The position numbers were made by a program, and so were the translations under genes. 26,772 nt of DNA from JBFMAE01 sp040756085 (GTDB lineage: Bacteria; Desulfobacterota; BSN033; UBA1163), in the NCBI GenBank assembly GCA_040756085.1, contig JBFMAE010000183.1:1-26772 (forward strand), given 5' to 3'. Under the pieces are notes generated by a model, which saw only the letters and a list, made by a program, of their open reading frames with translations, had not been told where the DNA came from and did not search any database. Of this stretch, positions 15,415 to 23,661 are shown one piece after another (position 1 is the first letter of the stretch; every line of letters begins with the position of its first letter).

Positions 15415-17067
15415 ATGACAATCACCTTAAGAGAGGACAAAAGCATATTTGGCGTTATTGAAACTATTTGTGAGAAATATCCTTACAAACCGGCGATCAT
15501 TTACTTGGGTGAAAAAATCTCTTATTTTAGACTAAGAGATTTGGTCCGAAGATTTGCCACTGCTTTATCTGATTTAGGTGTGAGGGTTAATGATAAGGTC
15601 ATGATTTATATTGCCAATTGTCCTCAATTCCTGATTGCTTATTTTGGAATTCAAGAGATCGGTGCAATCCCAGTACCTGTTTCCCCTATTTACACCCCTT
15701 TTGAGCTCGAATACATGATGAATGATTCTGGGGTTGAGACGATCATTTGCCAAGATACAAATTTCCGTTATGTAAAGGAGGTATTCGAAAAAACTAATTT
15801 AAGGAGGATCATTGTTACTAACCTTGTAGATTTACTTCCATGGTGGAAACGAACGATAGGTAGAGTATTCGACAGGGTCCCAAAAGGTGCAGTCAGAAAG
15901 ACCAATGAGGTATATCTTTTCAATGAGTTAATAAGAAGATATCCAAGCCAAGCACCAAAAGTGACCATAAATCCTGAGGAACACCTTGCCTCAATTCTTT
16001 ATACCGGTGGAACAACAGGATTTCCTAAAGGGGTACCAAGTTCTCATGCTAAAATGTTATCCTCCCTAAAGGACTATGGAGATCTGACAAGGGACCATAT
16101 TCCAGAAGGAGGGAATGATGTCCTCCTCATAACCATTCCTCTTTTTCACATGATGGGACAAGAAGCAATTCTGGGTTGGGGACTAGGGAAAGGTATTCGC
16201 GTTGTGTTGATGCCTGTCCCTCAAGTTGATGCCATTTTAGAAGCTATACAAATGTATAAGGTGACTATATTTGTGGGCGTGCCTGCCCTATACCGTATGA
16301 TCTTGGGAAATGATAGAATGAATTCGTATGACCTAAGTTCACTGAAATATTGCTGGTGTGGAGGTGATGTCCTTCCTTCTGATGTGTTTAAACGATGGCA
16401 CGAAACATTCCATATTCCATTATATCAGAATTATGGTACCACAGAAATGGGCTGTGTTACTCTAAGTTATTTAGACAGATTTCCTGCGATAGGTAGTATT
16501 GGACTTCCTATACCCTCTAAGCAAATTAAGGTAGTTGACCCGGGTACATTAGAAGAAATACCAATAAATAAGGTAGGTGAGCTATTGGTTACTTCTGAAT
16601 ATGGAACAAGGAGTTATTGGAACAAGCCTGAAGAAACCTCCGAATGTTTTGTGGAAATGGATGGGAGGATATGGAACTTAACCAGAGATTATGTTCAAAT
16701 AGATGAGAACGGGCTCCTATTCTATGTCGATAGAAGTGCGGACATTATAAAGTATAAAGGGTACAGAGTTTCTTGTTCGGAGATTGAAGCCGTATTGCAA
16801 GGCTTTAAAGTAGTAAAAGAGGCTTGTGTGATCGGTGTGCCAGATCCAGCAGTAGGAGAGCTGATTAAAGCCATCGTGGTCCTTAAGGAAGACACCAGAG
16901 GTGTCGGCGCCTCTGAACTCATTAAGTGGTGTCGCGAAAAGCTTGCCCCTTATAAAATTCCTGACTACATAGAATTTAGGGACATGCTGCCTAAATCCAA
17001 AGTAGGCAAATTGTTAAGGCGGGAGATAAGGGAGGAAGAGCGAAGGCGATGGCTAAAGAAAAAATAA
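15415..17067 (+). CDS. AMP-dependent acyl-CoA synthetase/ligase
   Basis: A 550-residue member of the ANL superfamily. It should adenylate a carboxylic acid and pass it to CoA. Motifs in order: the P-loop ILYTGGTTGFPKGVP near residue 193, QNYGTTEMGC near 341, the hinge region DRSADIIKYKGYRVS near 441, EIEAVLQ, and the C-terminal LPKSKVGKLLRRE with the catalytic Lys. It differs from the PaaK-type ligase upstream in family and length, so the cluster has two ligases. The ATG at 15415 has only a weak ribosome site (GGGTG). The start lies 18 bp after a MITE-like insertion. Substrate unknown; medium-chain, aromatic or cyclic acids are all possible. Confidence 0.92.
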   Translation: MTITLREDKSIFGVIETICEKYPYKPAIIYLGEKISYFRLRDLVRRFATALSDLGVRVNDKVMIYIANCPQFLIAYFGIQEIGAIPVPVSPIYTPFELEYMMNDSGVETIICQDTNFRYVKEVFEKTNLRRIIVTNLVDLLPWWKRTIGRVFDRVPKGAVRKTNEVYLFNELIRRYPSQAPKVTINPEEHLASILYTGGTTGFPKGVPSSHAKMLSSLKDYGDLTRDHIPEGGNDVLLITIPLFHMMGQEAILGWGLGKGIRVVLMPVPQVDAILEAIQMYKVTIFVGVPALYRMILGNDRMNSYDLSSLKYCWCGGDVLPSDVFKRWHETFHIPLYQNYGTTEMGCVTLSYLDRFPAIGSIGLPIPSKQIKVVDPGTLEEIPINKVGELLVTSEYGTRSYWNKPEETSECFVEMDGRIWNLTRDYVQIDENGLLFYVDRSADIIKYKGYRVSCSEIEAVLQGFKVVKEACVIGVPDPAVGELIKAIVVLKEDTRGVGASELIKWCREKLAPYKIPDYIEFRDMLPKSKVGKLLRREIREEERRRWLKKK

Positions 17068-17089
17068 CCCTTCTATCAAAATAGTTATT

Positions 17090-17447
17090 CTAATCGATCC
17101 TCTTCCATCTTACCCTTGCCCGACAGAGTTCCCGGCTGTCCTCTTTTCTTACTATCGTATACAAAAAGTTCGGGATGGAATCTCTCTGTTGTTTTGAACG
17201 GATGGAAAGCTCATCGCCGCAGTTCGATTCTGCGAGAAAGTTTATCTCAAAGGTTGTGATTTGATGGGTCTGGTCCATCTCCAATGGATAACTATCCAGA
17301 ATCCATTCGATATATCTTGAATTATTGACATGCTGGTGTATATCCAGATCACTATAATGGACCGTGAAAAACATCTCCGCATCGGGCATAGAAACTGATG
17401 AGATACTCATCCTCCCAGGTCTTCGGTTTGGATAAACTCTGTGCCAT
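17090..17447 (-). pseudogene. Acyl-ACP thioesterase pseudogene: start and C-terminal hot-dog domain kept, middle lost
   Basis: FatA-type thioesterases have two hot-dog domains in about 250 residues. The ATG at 17447, behind AAGGA, opens MAQSLSKPKTWEDEYLISFY, which fits a thioesterase N-terminus. That frame soon stops. From about 17390 another minus-strand frame continues as MPDAEMFFTVHYSDLDIHQHVNNSRYIEWILDS, the start of the second hot-dog domain with HVNN, and runs to the family end at 17090. About 130 residues, nearly all of the first domain, are missing and the join is out of frame. An intact consensus promoter remains upstream. A short C-terminal product could still be made from an internal Met, but an active enzyme is unlikely. 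Confidence 0.65.
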
Positions 17448-17467
17448 TTCAATTTCCTTAACGATAC

Positions 17468-17496
17468 AAAGTAAAATAGACTCGCAAAGTTGTCAA
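17468..17496 (-). promoter_or_regulatory. Promoter of the thioesterase pseudogene
   Basis: On the minus strand TTGACA (17496-17491) is followed after 17 bp by TACTTT (17473-17468), 20 bp before the ATG at 17447. The well-kept promoter suggests that gene loss is recent. Confidence 0.5.
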
Positions 17497-17541
17497 TCTT
17501 TCGGTTCGGCCAGGATCAAGGCCACAAAGTCAATAGTAATA

Positions 17542-17562
17542 AAAAGGGGACGACCCCCTTTT
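17542..17562. terminator. GC-rich hairpin, possible terminator
   Basis: AAAAGGGG and CCCCTTTT form an 8-bp stem around a 5-nt loop. On the minus strand the stem runs into TTTTTATTA, which resembles an intrinsic terminator. It stands just upstream of the thioesterase promoter, in the gene-free 17497-17758 stretch, which otherwise shows only a weak plus-strand promoter candidate (TTGGTG 17675-17680, 17 bp, TATTTT 17698-17703). Confidence 0.35.
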
Positions 17563-17758
17563 CGAAGATCCATCGGTACGGAACCGGGTTTGCATGAGTG
17601 GGGTAAACTAATATCGAAAATGCTCTTGTAAAAAATGAACTTCGTTGATAGTCTAAAGCCATTGAAAATCTCGGTTGGTGGACAATAAAGGGAACTGTAT
17701 TTTTTAAAAAAGGGCCTTTTCTACAGACAGACTCGTTGGTCAGCACGGAAGAGCAAAC

Positions 17759-18502
17759 ATGGGGGATGGTGTTGTTCAATTTCTTGGAAGCGGTGATGCC
17801 TTCGGCAGTGGTGGCCGGTATCAAACGTGCGTCTACGGTGCCTCTGAGAATTTTCACTTCTTAATCGATTGCGGAGCTTCTTCCCTCATTGCTATGAGGC
17901 GTTGGGGCGTCAACCCTTCCTCCATTGACGCGATTCTGCTCACTTATCTGCACGGGGATCATTTCGGTGGCCTCCCATTCTTCATCCTCGATGCCCAACT
18001 CATCTCCAAGCGCACAAAGCCGTTAGTCATTGCCGGACCACCAGGTCTAGAGCAAAGGATTCACGAGGCGATGGAAGTGTTCTTTCCTGGCTCCTCAGGT
18101 ATCCAGCAAAAATTCTCTATCGAGTTCGTCGAACTCGTGGACGAGACCTCAACGCCGATAGGACCGCTCATCGTCACGCCGTATCGCGTCGTCCATGCCA
18201 GCGGCGCGCCTCCCTATGCGTTGCGGGTCGCCTGTTTTAGCAAGGTGATCACATATTCTGGAGACACGGAGTGGACGGAGACGCTTATTCAGGCAGCCCA
18301 AGGCGCAGACCTCTTCATCTGCGAGGCATACTTCTTTGACAGGAAGATCAAATATCATCTGGACTATGCAACCTTGATGGCACATCGCCTGGAACTGGGA
18401 TGCCGCAGGTTGATTGTGACCCACATGAGCGACGAGATGCTGACCAAGCTTCAACATCTTGAGGTCGAAGCAGCAGAAGATGGGAGATGCATCGTATTGT
18501 GA
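17759..18502 (+). CDS. MBL-fold (metallo-beta-lactamase superfamily) hydrolase with altered metal motif
   Basis: A 247-residue protein of the RNase Z-like branch. It opens with VQFLGSGDAFGSGGRYQTC, then FLIDCGASS, and the metal loop LLTYLHGDHFGGLPFF. The superfamily motif HxHxDH here reads Tyr63-Leu-His65-Gly-Asp67-His68, so the first Zn ligand is Tyr (TAT, one base from CAT). The other ligands look present: His146 (VVHASG), Asp169 (SGDTEW) and His222 (VTHMSD). Activity with one metal, or loss of it, are both possible. The coding sequence looks GC-richer than its neighbours, with many G or C third positions between 18120 and 18240, which suggests transfer from elsewhere. Start ATG follows GGAAGAG. 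It stands alone; the substrate is unknown. Confidence 0.85.
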   Translation: MGDGVVQFLGSGDAFGSGGRYQTCVYGASENFHFLIDCGASSLIAMRRWGVNPSSIDAILLTYLHGDHFGGLPFFILDAQLISKRTKPLVIAGPPGLEQRIHEAMEVFFPGSSGIQQKFSIEFVELVDETSTPIGPLIVTPYRVVHASGAPPYALRVACFSKVITYSGDTEWTETLIQAAQGADLFICEAYFFDRKIKYHLDYATLMAHRLELGCRRLIVTHMSDEMLTKLQHLEVEAAEDGRCIVL

Positions 18503-18613
18503 CCTACTGCTGCCCAACTAAACCATTCTCTCCCCGGGCAGTTCTGGGAAAAACTAAAGGCCCAACAACAGCGTAAAGCCGAACACGGTAAACCACGCCG
18601 CTCACGCTGAGCC

Positions 18614-19420
18614 TTATGCCTCCTTTTTTGACTTCTTAGCTTTCTCTTTTTCAAATATCTTGTTGGCTTCCTTGACTGAGGCCTTCTCATGAATGATCGC
18701 ACGCAAGGCCTTGATCATGGCAACGGGATAGTCATTCTGCCAGATGTTTCTCCCCAGATTTACTCCGATCGCACCCTTTCCCATCCCGTCATGAACAAAC
18801 TCAAAAACTTCTAAATCGGTATCCACCTTGGGTCCCCCTGCCATGACTACCGGAACAGGACATCCATCAACCACTTTATCAAAATTTTCACACCAGTAAG
18901 TTTTGACAATACGTGCACCCAATTCGGCAGCGATTCGTGAGCTTAAGGCCAGGTAACGGGCATCTCTCTTTTCTAACTCCTTTCCCACAGCGGTGACAGC
19001 CATCACAGGAATGCCATATTTTTCTCCTTCATCAACTAATTTAGCAAGGTTCAGTAATGACTCCTTCTCATGTTCACTCCCGACAAAGATTGAAATGCCC
19101 ACTGCGGCTACATTCAGACGGATGGCCTCTTCCATGGAGGTAGTAATCCCTTCATCCGAGAGGTCTCTTCCCACCATGCTGGTCCCACCGGATACGCGAA
19201 GAATGATAGGTTTGGTGTTTTCAGGATCGATGGATGAACGTAACACCCCTCTGGTCACAAATAGGGCATCGCAATAGGGAAGCAGCGGTTGAATTGTTTC
19301 GGCAGGTTTTTCCAGTTTCCGTGTGGGCCCTTGAAAATAACCATGATCGATGGGTAAGAACAGACAATGCCCATCGGGTTTAATTAACTGCGCCAAACGA
19401 TTTTTCATACCCCATTCCAT
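18614..19420 (-). CDS. lsrF: LsrF/DhnA-type class I aldolase (3-hydroxy-5-phosphonooxypentane-2,4-dione thiolase-like)
   Basis: A 268-residue cytoplasmic TIM-barrel enzyme. It follows E. coli LsrF closely: EWGMKNRLAQL (DWGMQSRL in LsrF), LPIDHGYFQGPT, CDALFVTRGVLRSS, VGSEHEKES, MAVTAVGK, the Schiff-base Lys in RIVKTYW, GCPVPVVMAGG, and GVNLGRNIWQ. LsrF cleaves the autoinducer-2 breakdown product with CoA, but no lsr transporter, kinase or regulator is nearby, so quorum-signal breakdown is doubtful. Related DhnA enzymes serve as fructose-bisphosphate or aromatic-precursor aldolases. The ATG at 19420 follows GGAGG. The C-terminus has a Lys-rich tail (EKAKKSKKEA). It is last in the minus-strand run. 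Confidence 0.82.
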   Translation of the reverse strand: MEWGMKNRLAQLIKPDGHCLFLPIDHGYFQGPTRKLEKPAETIQPLLPYCDALFVTRGVLRSSIDPENTKPIILRVSGGTSMVGRDLSDEGITTSMEEAIRLNVAAVGISIFVGSEHEKESLLNLAKLVDEGEKYGIPVMAVTAVGKELEKRDARYLALSSRIAAELGARIVKTYWCENFDKVVDGCPVPVVMAGGPKVDTDLEVFEFVHDGMGKGAIGVNLGRNIWQNDYPVAMIKALRAIIHEKASVKEANKIFEKEKAKKSKKEA

Positions 19421-19445
19421 CTTTAACCTCCATTTACACCCTCCT

Positions 19446-19546
19446 TAACCCCCCTTCATCCCCCAATCTAACGCCCCCTCCACTCTCCCCCTCTTAAATT
19501 AAGAGGGGGAAGGGGGGAGTTATAAAGGGGGGAATAGAGGGGGTTA
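19446..19546. repeat. C-rich/G-rich foldback repeat between lsrF-like and leuB-like genes
   Basis: The centre is a perfect 12+1+12 palindrome (19486-19510, TCCCCCTCTTAA and its inverse). Outward, C-rich runs beginning TAACCCCC pair loosely with G-rich runs ending GGGGGTTA at 19546. The whole 101 bp can fold into one long imperfect hairpin. It looks like a dispersed intergenic repeat and could cut transcription between the two genes. Confidence 0.6.
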
Positions 19547-19557
19547 CAAGAGCGAAT

Positions 19558-20616
19558 TCATTCTCCGAGAATATACTTCACAACCAGATCCCCAACCTGA
19601 GAGGTGCTATACCCCATCTTACCGGCGCTCAGGCTCTTTACATCCCGCTTGACCACTTTCATGATGGCTTCTTCGATCCCCTCGGCCGCTTCTTTCTCCT
19701 CAAGAACTTCGAGCATTAACTGGCATGCAGCAATCGCTGCCAGAGGACTGACGACCCCCATGCCTGTATATTTCGGGGCAGACCCTCCCATGGGCTCAAA
19801 CATCGAAACCCCTTCGGGATTAATATTCCCCCCAGCAGCGATTCCCAATCCTCCCTGAGTTATAGCAGCCAAATCAGTGATGATATCGCCGAACATATTA
19901 TCCGTCACGATCACATCGAACCATTCGGGATTCTTCACCATCCACATACAGGTTGCATCCACGTGGGCATAATCGGCCTCAATGTCCTCAAACTCCTTTG
20001 CCACTTCACGAAAGGTTCTCTCCCAGAGATCAAAGGCATAGGTAAGAACATTGGTCTTCCCACAGAGGGTAACCTTTTTCTTTTGATTCCTTTTACGACA
20101 ATATTCAAAAGCATAACGGATACAGCGTTCCACGCCCTTTCGAGTATGGATGGCCTCCTGGATCGCAATTTCATCGGGTGTCCCTTTTTTAAGGAATCCC
20201 CCAGCTCCGATGTAAGCCCCCTCTGTATTTTCTCTGACAACCACATAGTCGATATGTTCTGGCCCCTTATCTTTCAGTGAGGTCTCGACTCCCGGGTAAA
20301 GCCTGACAGGCCTCAAATTGATATACTGGTCCAGTTGAAACCGGATCCTGAGCAAAATTCCCTTTTCCAGTATCCCCGGTTTAACTCCTGGATGGCCAAT
20401 CGCTCCAAGATAGATCGCATCCACTCCCTTCAACTCTTCCAAGACCGAATCTGGAAGTGTCTCCCGGGTTTTCAGGTAGCGTTCCCCGCCCAGATCGAAA
20501 TGTTCCAGTTCATATTTGAATTTAAACTTTTCGGAGACTGCCTTCAGAACCTTCAACCCTTCAGCTACGACTTCAGGTCCAGTCCCATCTCCAGGAATCA
20601 CTGCGATTTTATACAT
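19558..20616 (-). CDS. leuB: Isocitrate/isopropylmalate dehydrogenase-family enzyme, probably 3-isopropylmalate dehydrogenase
   Basis: A 352-residue cytoplasmic NAD-dependent decarboxylating dehydrogenase; in leucine synthesis it oxidises 3-isopropylmalate. It opens with YKIAVIPGDGTGPEVV. Substrate residues appear in LRIRFQLDQYINLRPVRLYPG and in the loop VVRENTEGAYIGAGG, with Lys in CGKTNVL. The metal Asp residues are in VDATCMWMV and VTDNMFGDIITD, and the NAD site is EPMGGSAPKYTGMGVVSPLA. The LLLRIRF-type arginine helix favours isopropylmalate over isocitrate, but tartrate dehydrogenase and homoisocitrate dehydrogenase belong to the same family. No leuA, leuC or leuD is in the window. AAGGAGG precedes the start. 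Confidence 0.8.
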   Translation of the reverse strand: MYKIAVIPGDGTGPEVVAEGLKVLKAVSEKFKFKYELEHFDLGGERYLKTRETLPDSVLEELKGVDAIYLGAIGHPGVKPGILEKGILLRIRFQLDQYINLRPVRLYPGVETSLKDKGPEHIDYVVVRENTEGAYIGAGGFLKKGTPDEIAIQEAIHTRKGVERCIRYAFEYCRKRNQKKKVTLCGKTNVLTYAFDLWERTFREVAKEFEDIEADYAHVDATCMWMVKNPEWFDVIVTDNMFGDIITDLAAITQGGLGIAAGGNINPEGVSMFEPMGGSAPKYTGMGVVSPLAAIAACQLMLEVLEEKEAAEGIEEAIMKVVKRDVKSLSAGKMGYSTSQVGDLVVKYILGE

Positions 20617-20645
20617 GCTTTGAATTATCCTCCTTGATGCAAAGG

Positions 20646-20711
20646 TGTAGCGTCGGCATTTATTGCCGACGATATTTCAGAGTTCGCCCCCAGTAAATGG
20701 GGGGCGCTACA
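20646..20711. repeat. Three-stem foldback repeat between leuB and purD
   Basis: TGTAGCG (20646-20652) pairs with CGCTACA (20705-20711). Inside are a perfect 8-bp hairpin CGTCGGCA/TGCCGACG (20651-20671) and a C-rich/G-rich hairpin (20685-20706). The RNA or single strand would fold like a small cloverleaf. It resembles REP-type dispersed repeats and lies just after the purD stop. Confidence 0.6.
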
Positions 20712-20719
20712 AATTTTTA

Positions 20720-21994
20720 TTATAGCCAACACAGTGCCTTTTGACCGATATCCTTTCGATAGTGGACCCCATTCCAGGAAATCTTTTTTACGGCCTGGTA
20801 GGTCTTCTTGATGGCATCCGGAATATCTTTTCCCAATCCGGTTACCCCTAAAACCCTCCCTCCGTTGGTAACCATCTGGTCATCTTTAAGAGATGTCCCT
20901 GCATGGAAGACAAATATATCCTCCATTCGAGAAACTTCTTCCAGTCCCTCAATGGTCTTTCCCTTTTCGTAATCTCCAGGATATCCTCCTGAAGCCATGA
21001 CCACACACACAGAGGCCCGGTTGTCCCATTCGATCTCGCATTGGTCAAGCGTCCCCTTTATGCAGGCTTCCAGGATAGGGACGATATCCCCTTTCATCCG
21101 CATCAAGACAGGTTGAGTTTCCGGGTCTCCGAATCGAGCGTTAAATTCCAGTACCTTCGGATGGTCATCGTGAATCATCAGCCCGGCATAGAGAACGCCC
21201 TTATAGGGTCTGCCCTCCTCCCACATGCCCTTGACAATCGGTTTCAAAATCTTTTCCATGATCCTTTCGTGCACCCGACCCGTCACCACGGGGGTAGGTG
21301 AATAAGCCCCCATTCCACCTGTGTTAGGGCCACGGTCACCATTAAAAACCGACTTGTGATCCTGGGAGGAGGCCATGGGAAGGATCACCTTTCCATCGGT
21401 GAATGCAATATAAGAAGCCTCTTCTCCAATCAAGCATTCCTCGATGACCACGCGATGGCCTGCCTCTCCGAATATCTTCTCCACCATGATCTTTTCAACA
21501 GCTTGGAGGGCTTCCTCTACTGTTTTACAGATAATGACTCCCTTGCCCGCTGCCAGGCCATCGGCCTTGACCACAATCGGAGCCCCTTGCCGTCGAATAT
21601 AGGCTACCGCTTCTTTGGGGTCTTCGAAAATCTCGTAAGAGGCTGTGGGAAGGCGGTATTTTCTCATCATCTCCTTAGCAAAGGATTTGCTTCCCTCGAT
21701 CTCCGCTGCCTTCTGGCTGGATCCAAAAATGGAAAGGCCTTTCGCTTCGAAAAGATCAACGATGCCTCTGGTCAGGGGTTCTTCGGGCCCAACCACTGTC
21801 AGATCGATCTTCTCTTTCAAGGCAAACTCGAGGAGCCCCGCCAGGTCATTTGCTTTAACGGGAACGAGCGTCGCCTGTTGAGATATTCCTGCATTTCCTG
21901 GAGAGCAATAGATCCTCGATACCTTTGGACTCTGTGCAATCTTCCAAACCAAGGCATGCTCTCTGCCCCCGCCACCCACCACTAGAACCTTCAT
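20720..21994 (-). CDS. purD: Phosphoribosylamine-glycine ligase (GAR synthetase)
   Basis: Second step of purine synthesis: phosphoribosylamine, glycine and ATP give GAR. The 424-residue length is normal. It begins MKVLVVGGGGREHALVWKI, followed by SPGNAGI, GPEEPLTRGIVD, the ATP-grasp residues VVKADGLAAGKGVIIC, the family signature ARFGDPETQPVLMR near residue 287, and a C-terminal domain ending near GVHYRKDIGQKAL. I chose the start at 21994 because GAGGT lies 5 bp upstream and the motif opens directly. A longer frame to 22063 would run through a repeat and add no conserved sequence. It follows purH on the same strand after an 83-bp gap full of heptamer repeats. Confidence 0.95.
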   Translation of the reverse strand: MKVLVVGGGGREHALVWKIAQSPKVSRIYCSPGNAGISQQATLVPVKANDLAGLLEFALKEKIDLTVVGPEEPLTRGIVDLFEAKGLSIFGSSQKAAEIEGSKSFAKEMMRKYRLPTASYEIFEDPKEAVAYIRRQGAPIVVKADGLAAGKGVIICKTVEEALQAVEKIMVEKIFGEAGHRVVIEECLIGEEASYIAFTDGKVILPMASSQDHKSVFNGDRGPNTGGMGAYSPTPVVTGRVHERIMEKILKPIVKGMWEEGRPYKGVLYAGLMIHDDHPKVLEFNARFGDPETQPVLMRMKGDIVPILEACIKGTLDQCEIEWDNRASVCVVMASGGYPGDYEKGKTIEGLEEVSRMEDIFVFHAGTSLKDDQMVTNGGRVLGVTGLGKDIPDAIKKTYQAVKKISWNGVHYRKDIGQKALCWL

Positions 21995-22003
21995 AATTAC
22001 CTC

Positions 22004-22077
22004 GTGATTCGTGGTTCGTGATTCGTGAGCCGTATGCTTAATTTCCGATTTACGATTCACCATTCACGATTCACGAA
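22004..22077. repeat. Heptamer repeats with dyad arrangement between purD and purH
   Basis: On the plus strand GTGATTC, GTGGTTC, GTGATTC and GTGAGCC follow one another from 22004. The right half, read on the minus strand, is a run of GTGAATC-like heptamers. The halves are roughly inverse to each other. There are no spacers, so this is not a CRISPR array. It looks like an expanded simple-repeat element. Confidence 0.6.
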
Positions 22078-23640
22078 TTAATGGCGGAAGTGTCTCATCC
22101 CTGTAAAGACCATAGCAATGTTATATTCATCTGCAGCGGCGATCACCTCATCGTCTCGAATTGAACCCCCTGGTTGAATGATGGCCGTCGCACCTGCCTC
22201 GGCTCCCGTATCCACTCCGTCTCTGAATGGAAACATGGCATCCGAAGCCAAGACCGTTCCTTTTGTCGAAGATTGTGCCTTCATCACTGCCAATCGAGTG
22301 GAATCCACACGGCTCATCTGGCCGGCACCAATTCCAATAGTACGATCTTCAAGGACAAGGACAATCGCATTCGATTTGATATGTTTGGCCACCTTCCAAC
22401 CGAAAGCCATGGCCCTTTTCTCTTCCCCGGTCGGTTTCCTCTTGGTCACCACTTTCCACTGATCCACAGGCGCTTTACCGATGTCACGATCCTGGATTAA
22501 AAGCCCACCTACCACTTTTCTGAGGTCTAAACCAATTTGAGGAAAGGACCCAGTGAGAGGGGGCGTTTGAAGGATCCGGAGATCTTTTTTCGTTTTGAGA
22601 ATCTCCAAGGCCTCTGGATCAAACCCGGGGGCGATGATCGCTTCGAGAAAGATTTCAACCATCTCCTTTGCCGTCTCTTTATCCACAATTCGGTTGAAAC
22701 CCACCACCCCGCCGAACGCAGAAACCGGATCACAATCTCTCGCCTTCCTGTAAGCATCTGCCAGATTCTTCCCGGAGATAGCGACCCCACAGGGGTTGTT
22801 GTGTTTGATGATGACCGTAGCAGACTCTTCGAACTCTTTGACCGTCTCATAAGCAGAGTCAATGTCGAGAATATTATTAAATGATAATTCTTTACCCTGG
22901 AGTTGAATGGCATTTGAAACAGAAGGCTCGGATAATAAATTCTCCCGATAAAAAGCTGCCTTTTGGTGAGGGTTCTCTCCGTAACGTAACTCCTGGGCCT
23001 TTTTCACCTGAAAGGTGAAGGTCTCTGGAAATTCATAGAGTTTCTTCCCTTTCTCGATCTGGCCAAGGTAGTTGGAGATCGCGCCGTCATAGCGTGCTGT
23101 GTGCTGAAAGACTTTCTTCGCCAAACGGAAATTGGTCTCTATCGAAACCTCTCCTTTCTCCTTCAATTCGGAAAGGACGAGATCATAATCACTGGGGTCA
23201 ACCACGACCGTCACATCGGGGTAATTCTTTGCCGCTGACCGGATCATCGTCGGCCCACCGATATCGATATTTTCAATCGCCTCCTCAAGGGTGCAACCTT
23301 CCTTTGCCACGGTCGCTTCAAAGGGATAGAGGTTGACCGCCACGAGGTCGATGGGAAGGATCCCGTGCGCTTCCATCTTCTGGACATGTTCCTTTTTCGA
23401 TCGCTGCCCCAGAAGACCTCCGTGGACTTTAGGGTGAAGGGTCTTGACCCTCCCATCCAGCATCTCTGGAAATCCTGTATAATCAGAAATATCTTTCACA
23501 GAGATGCCCTGTTCCCTCAATGTCTTTGCGGTCCCCCCTGTCGAGAGGATTTCCACTCCCCTATGGGCCAGACCCTTTGCAAACGAAACGACTCCAGTCT
23601 TATCCGAAACGCTGACAATTGCCCTCTTGATTTTGCCCAT
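22078..23640 (-). CDS. purH: Bifunctional AICAR transformylase/IMP cyclohydrolase
   Basis: Last two steps of IMP synthesis. At 520 residues it has normal length. The N-terminal cyclohydrolase (about 1-195) shows RAIVSVSDKTGVVSFAKGL, LSTGGTAKTLR, MLDGRVKTLHPKVHGG and NIDIGGPTMIRSAAKN. The C-terminal transformylase shows LRYGENPHQKAAFYR, TVIIKHNNPCGVA with the catalytic Lys-His, DPVSAFGGVVGFN, and DAMFPFRDGVD near the end, closing with FTGMRHFRH. The start at 23640 is the usual opening MGKIKRAIVSVSDKTG. It is followed by purD in the order often seen for purHD operons. Confidence 0.97.
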   Translation of the reverse strand: MGKIKRAIVSVSDKTGVVSFAKGLAHRGVEILSTGGTAKTLREQGISVKDISDYTGFPEMLDGRVKTLHPKVHGGLLGQRSKKEHVQKMEAHGILPIDLVAVNLYPFEATVAKEGCTLEEAIENIDIGGPTMIRSAAKNYPDVTVVVDPSDYDLVLSELKEKGEVSIETNFRLAKKVFQHTARYDGAISNYLGQIEKGKKLYEFPETFTFQVKKAQELRYGENPHQKAAFYRENLLSEPSVSNAIQLQGKELSFNNILDIDSAYETVKEFEESATVIIKHNNPCGVAISGKNLADAYRKARDCDPVSAFGGVVGFNRIVDKETAKEMVEIFLEAIIAPGFDPEALEILKTKKDLRILQTPPLTGSFPQIGLDLRKVVGGLLIQDRDIGKAPVDQWKVVTKRKPTGEEKRAMAFGWKVAKHIKSNAIVLVLEDRTIGIGAGQMSRVDSTRLAVMKAQSSTKGTVLASDAMFPFRDGVDTGAEAGATAIIQPGGSIRDDEVIAAADEYNIAMVFTGMRHFRH

Positions 23641-23661
23641 AGCTCCCCCTTCCTCTATAAG

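Noticed and set aside
17516..17857. 113-codon minus-strand frame upstream of and overlapping the MBL gene
   Set aside because: No domain and no ribosome site; it overlaps the start of the recognisable MBL gene.
18503..18613. Possible integron attC site after the MBL gene (GCCCAAC words)
   Set aside because: The matching inverse core GTTRRRY was not found in proper order on either side, and no integrase is present.
22004..22077. CRISPR-like short repeats
   Set aside because: Units of 7 bp follow each other directly with no spacers and no cas genes nearby.
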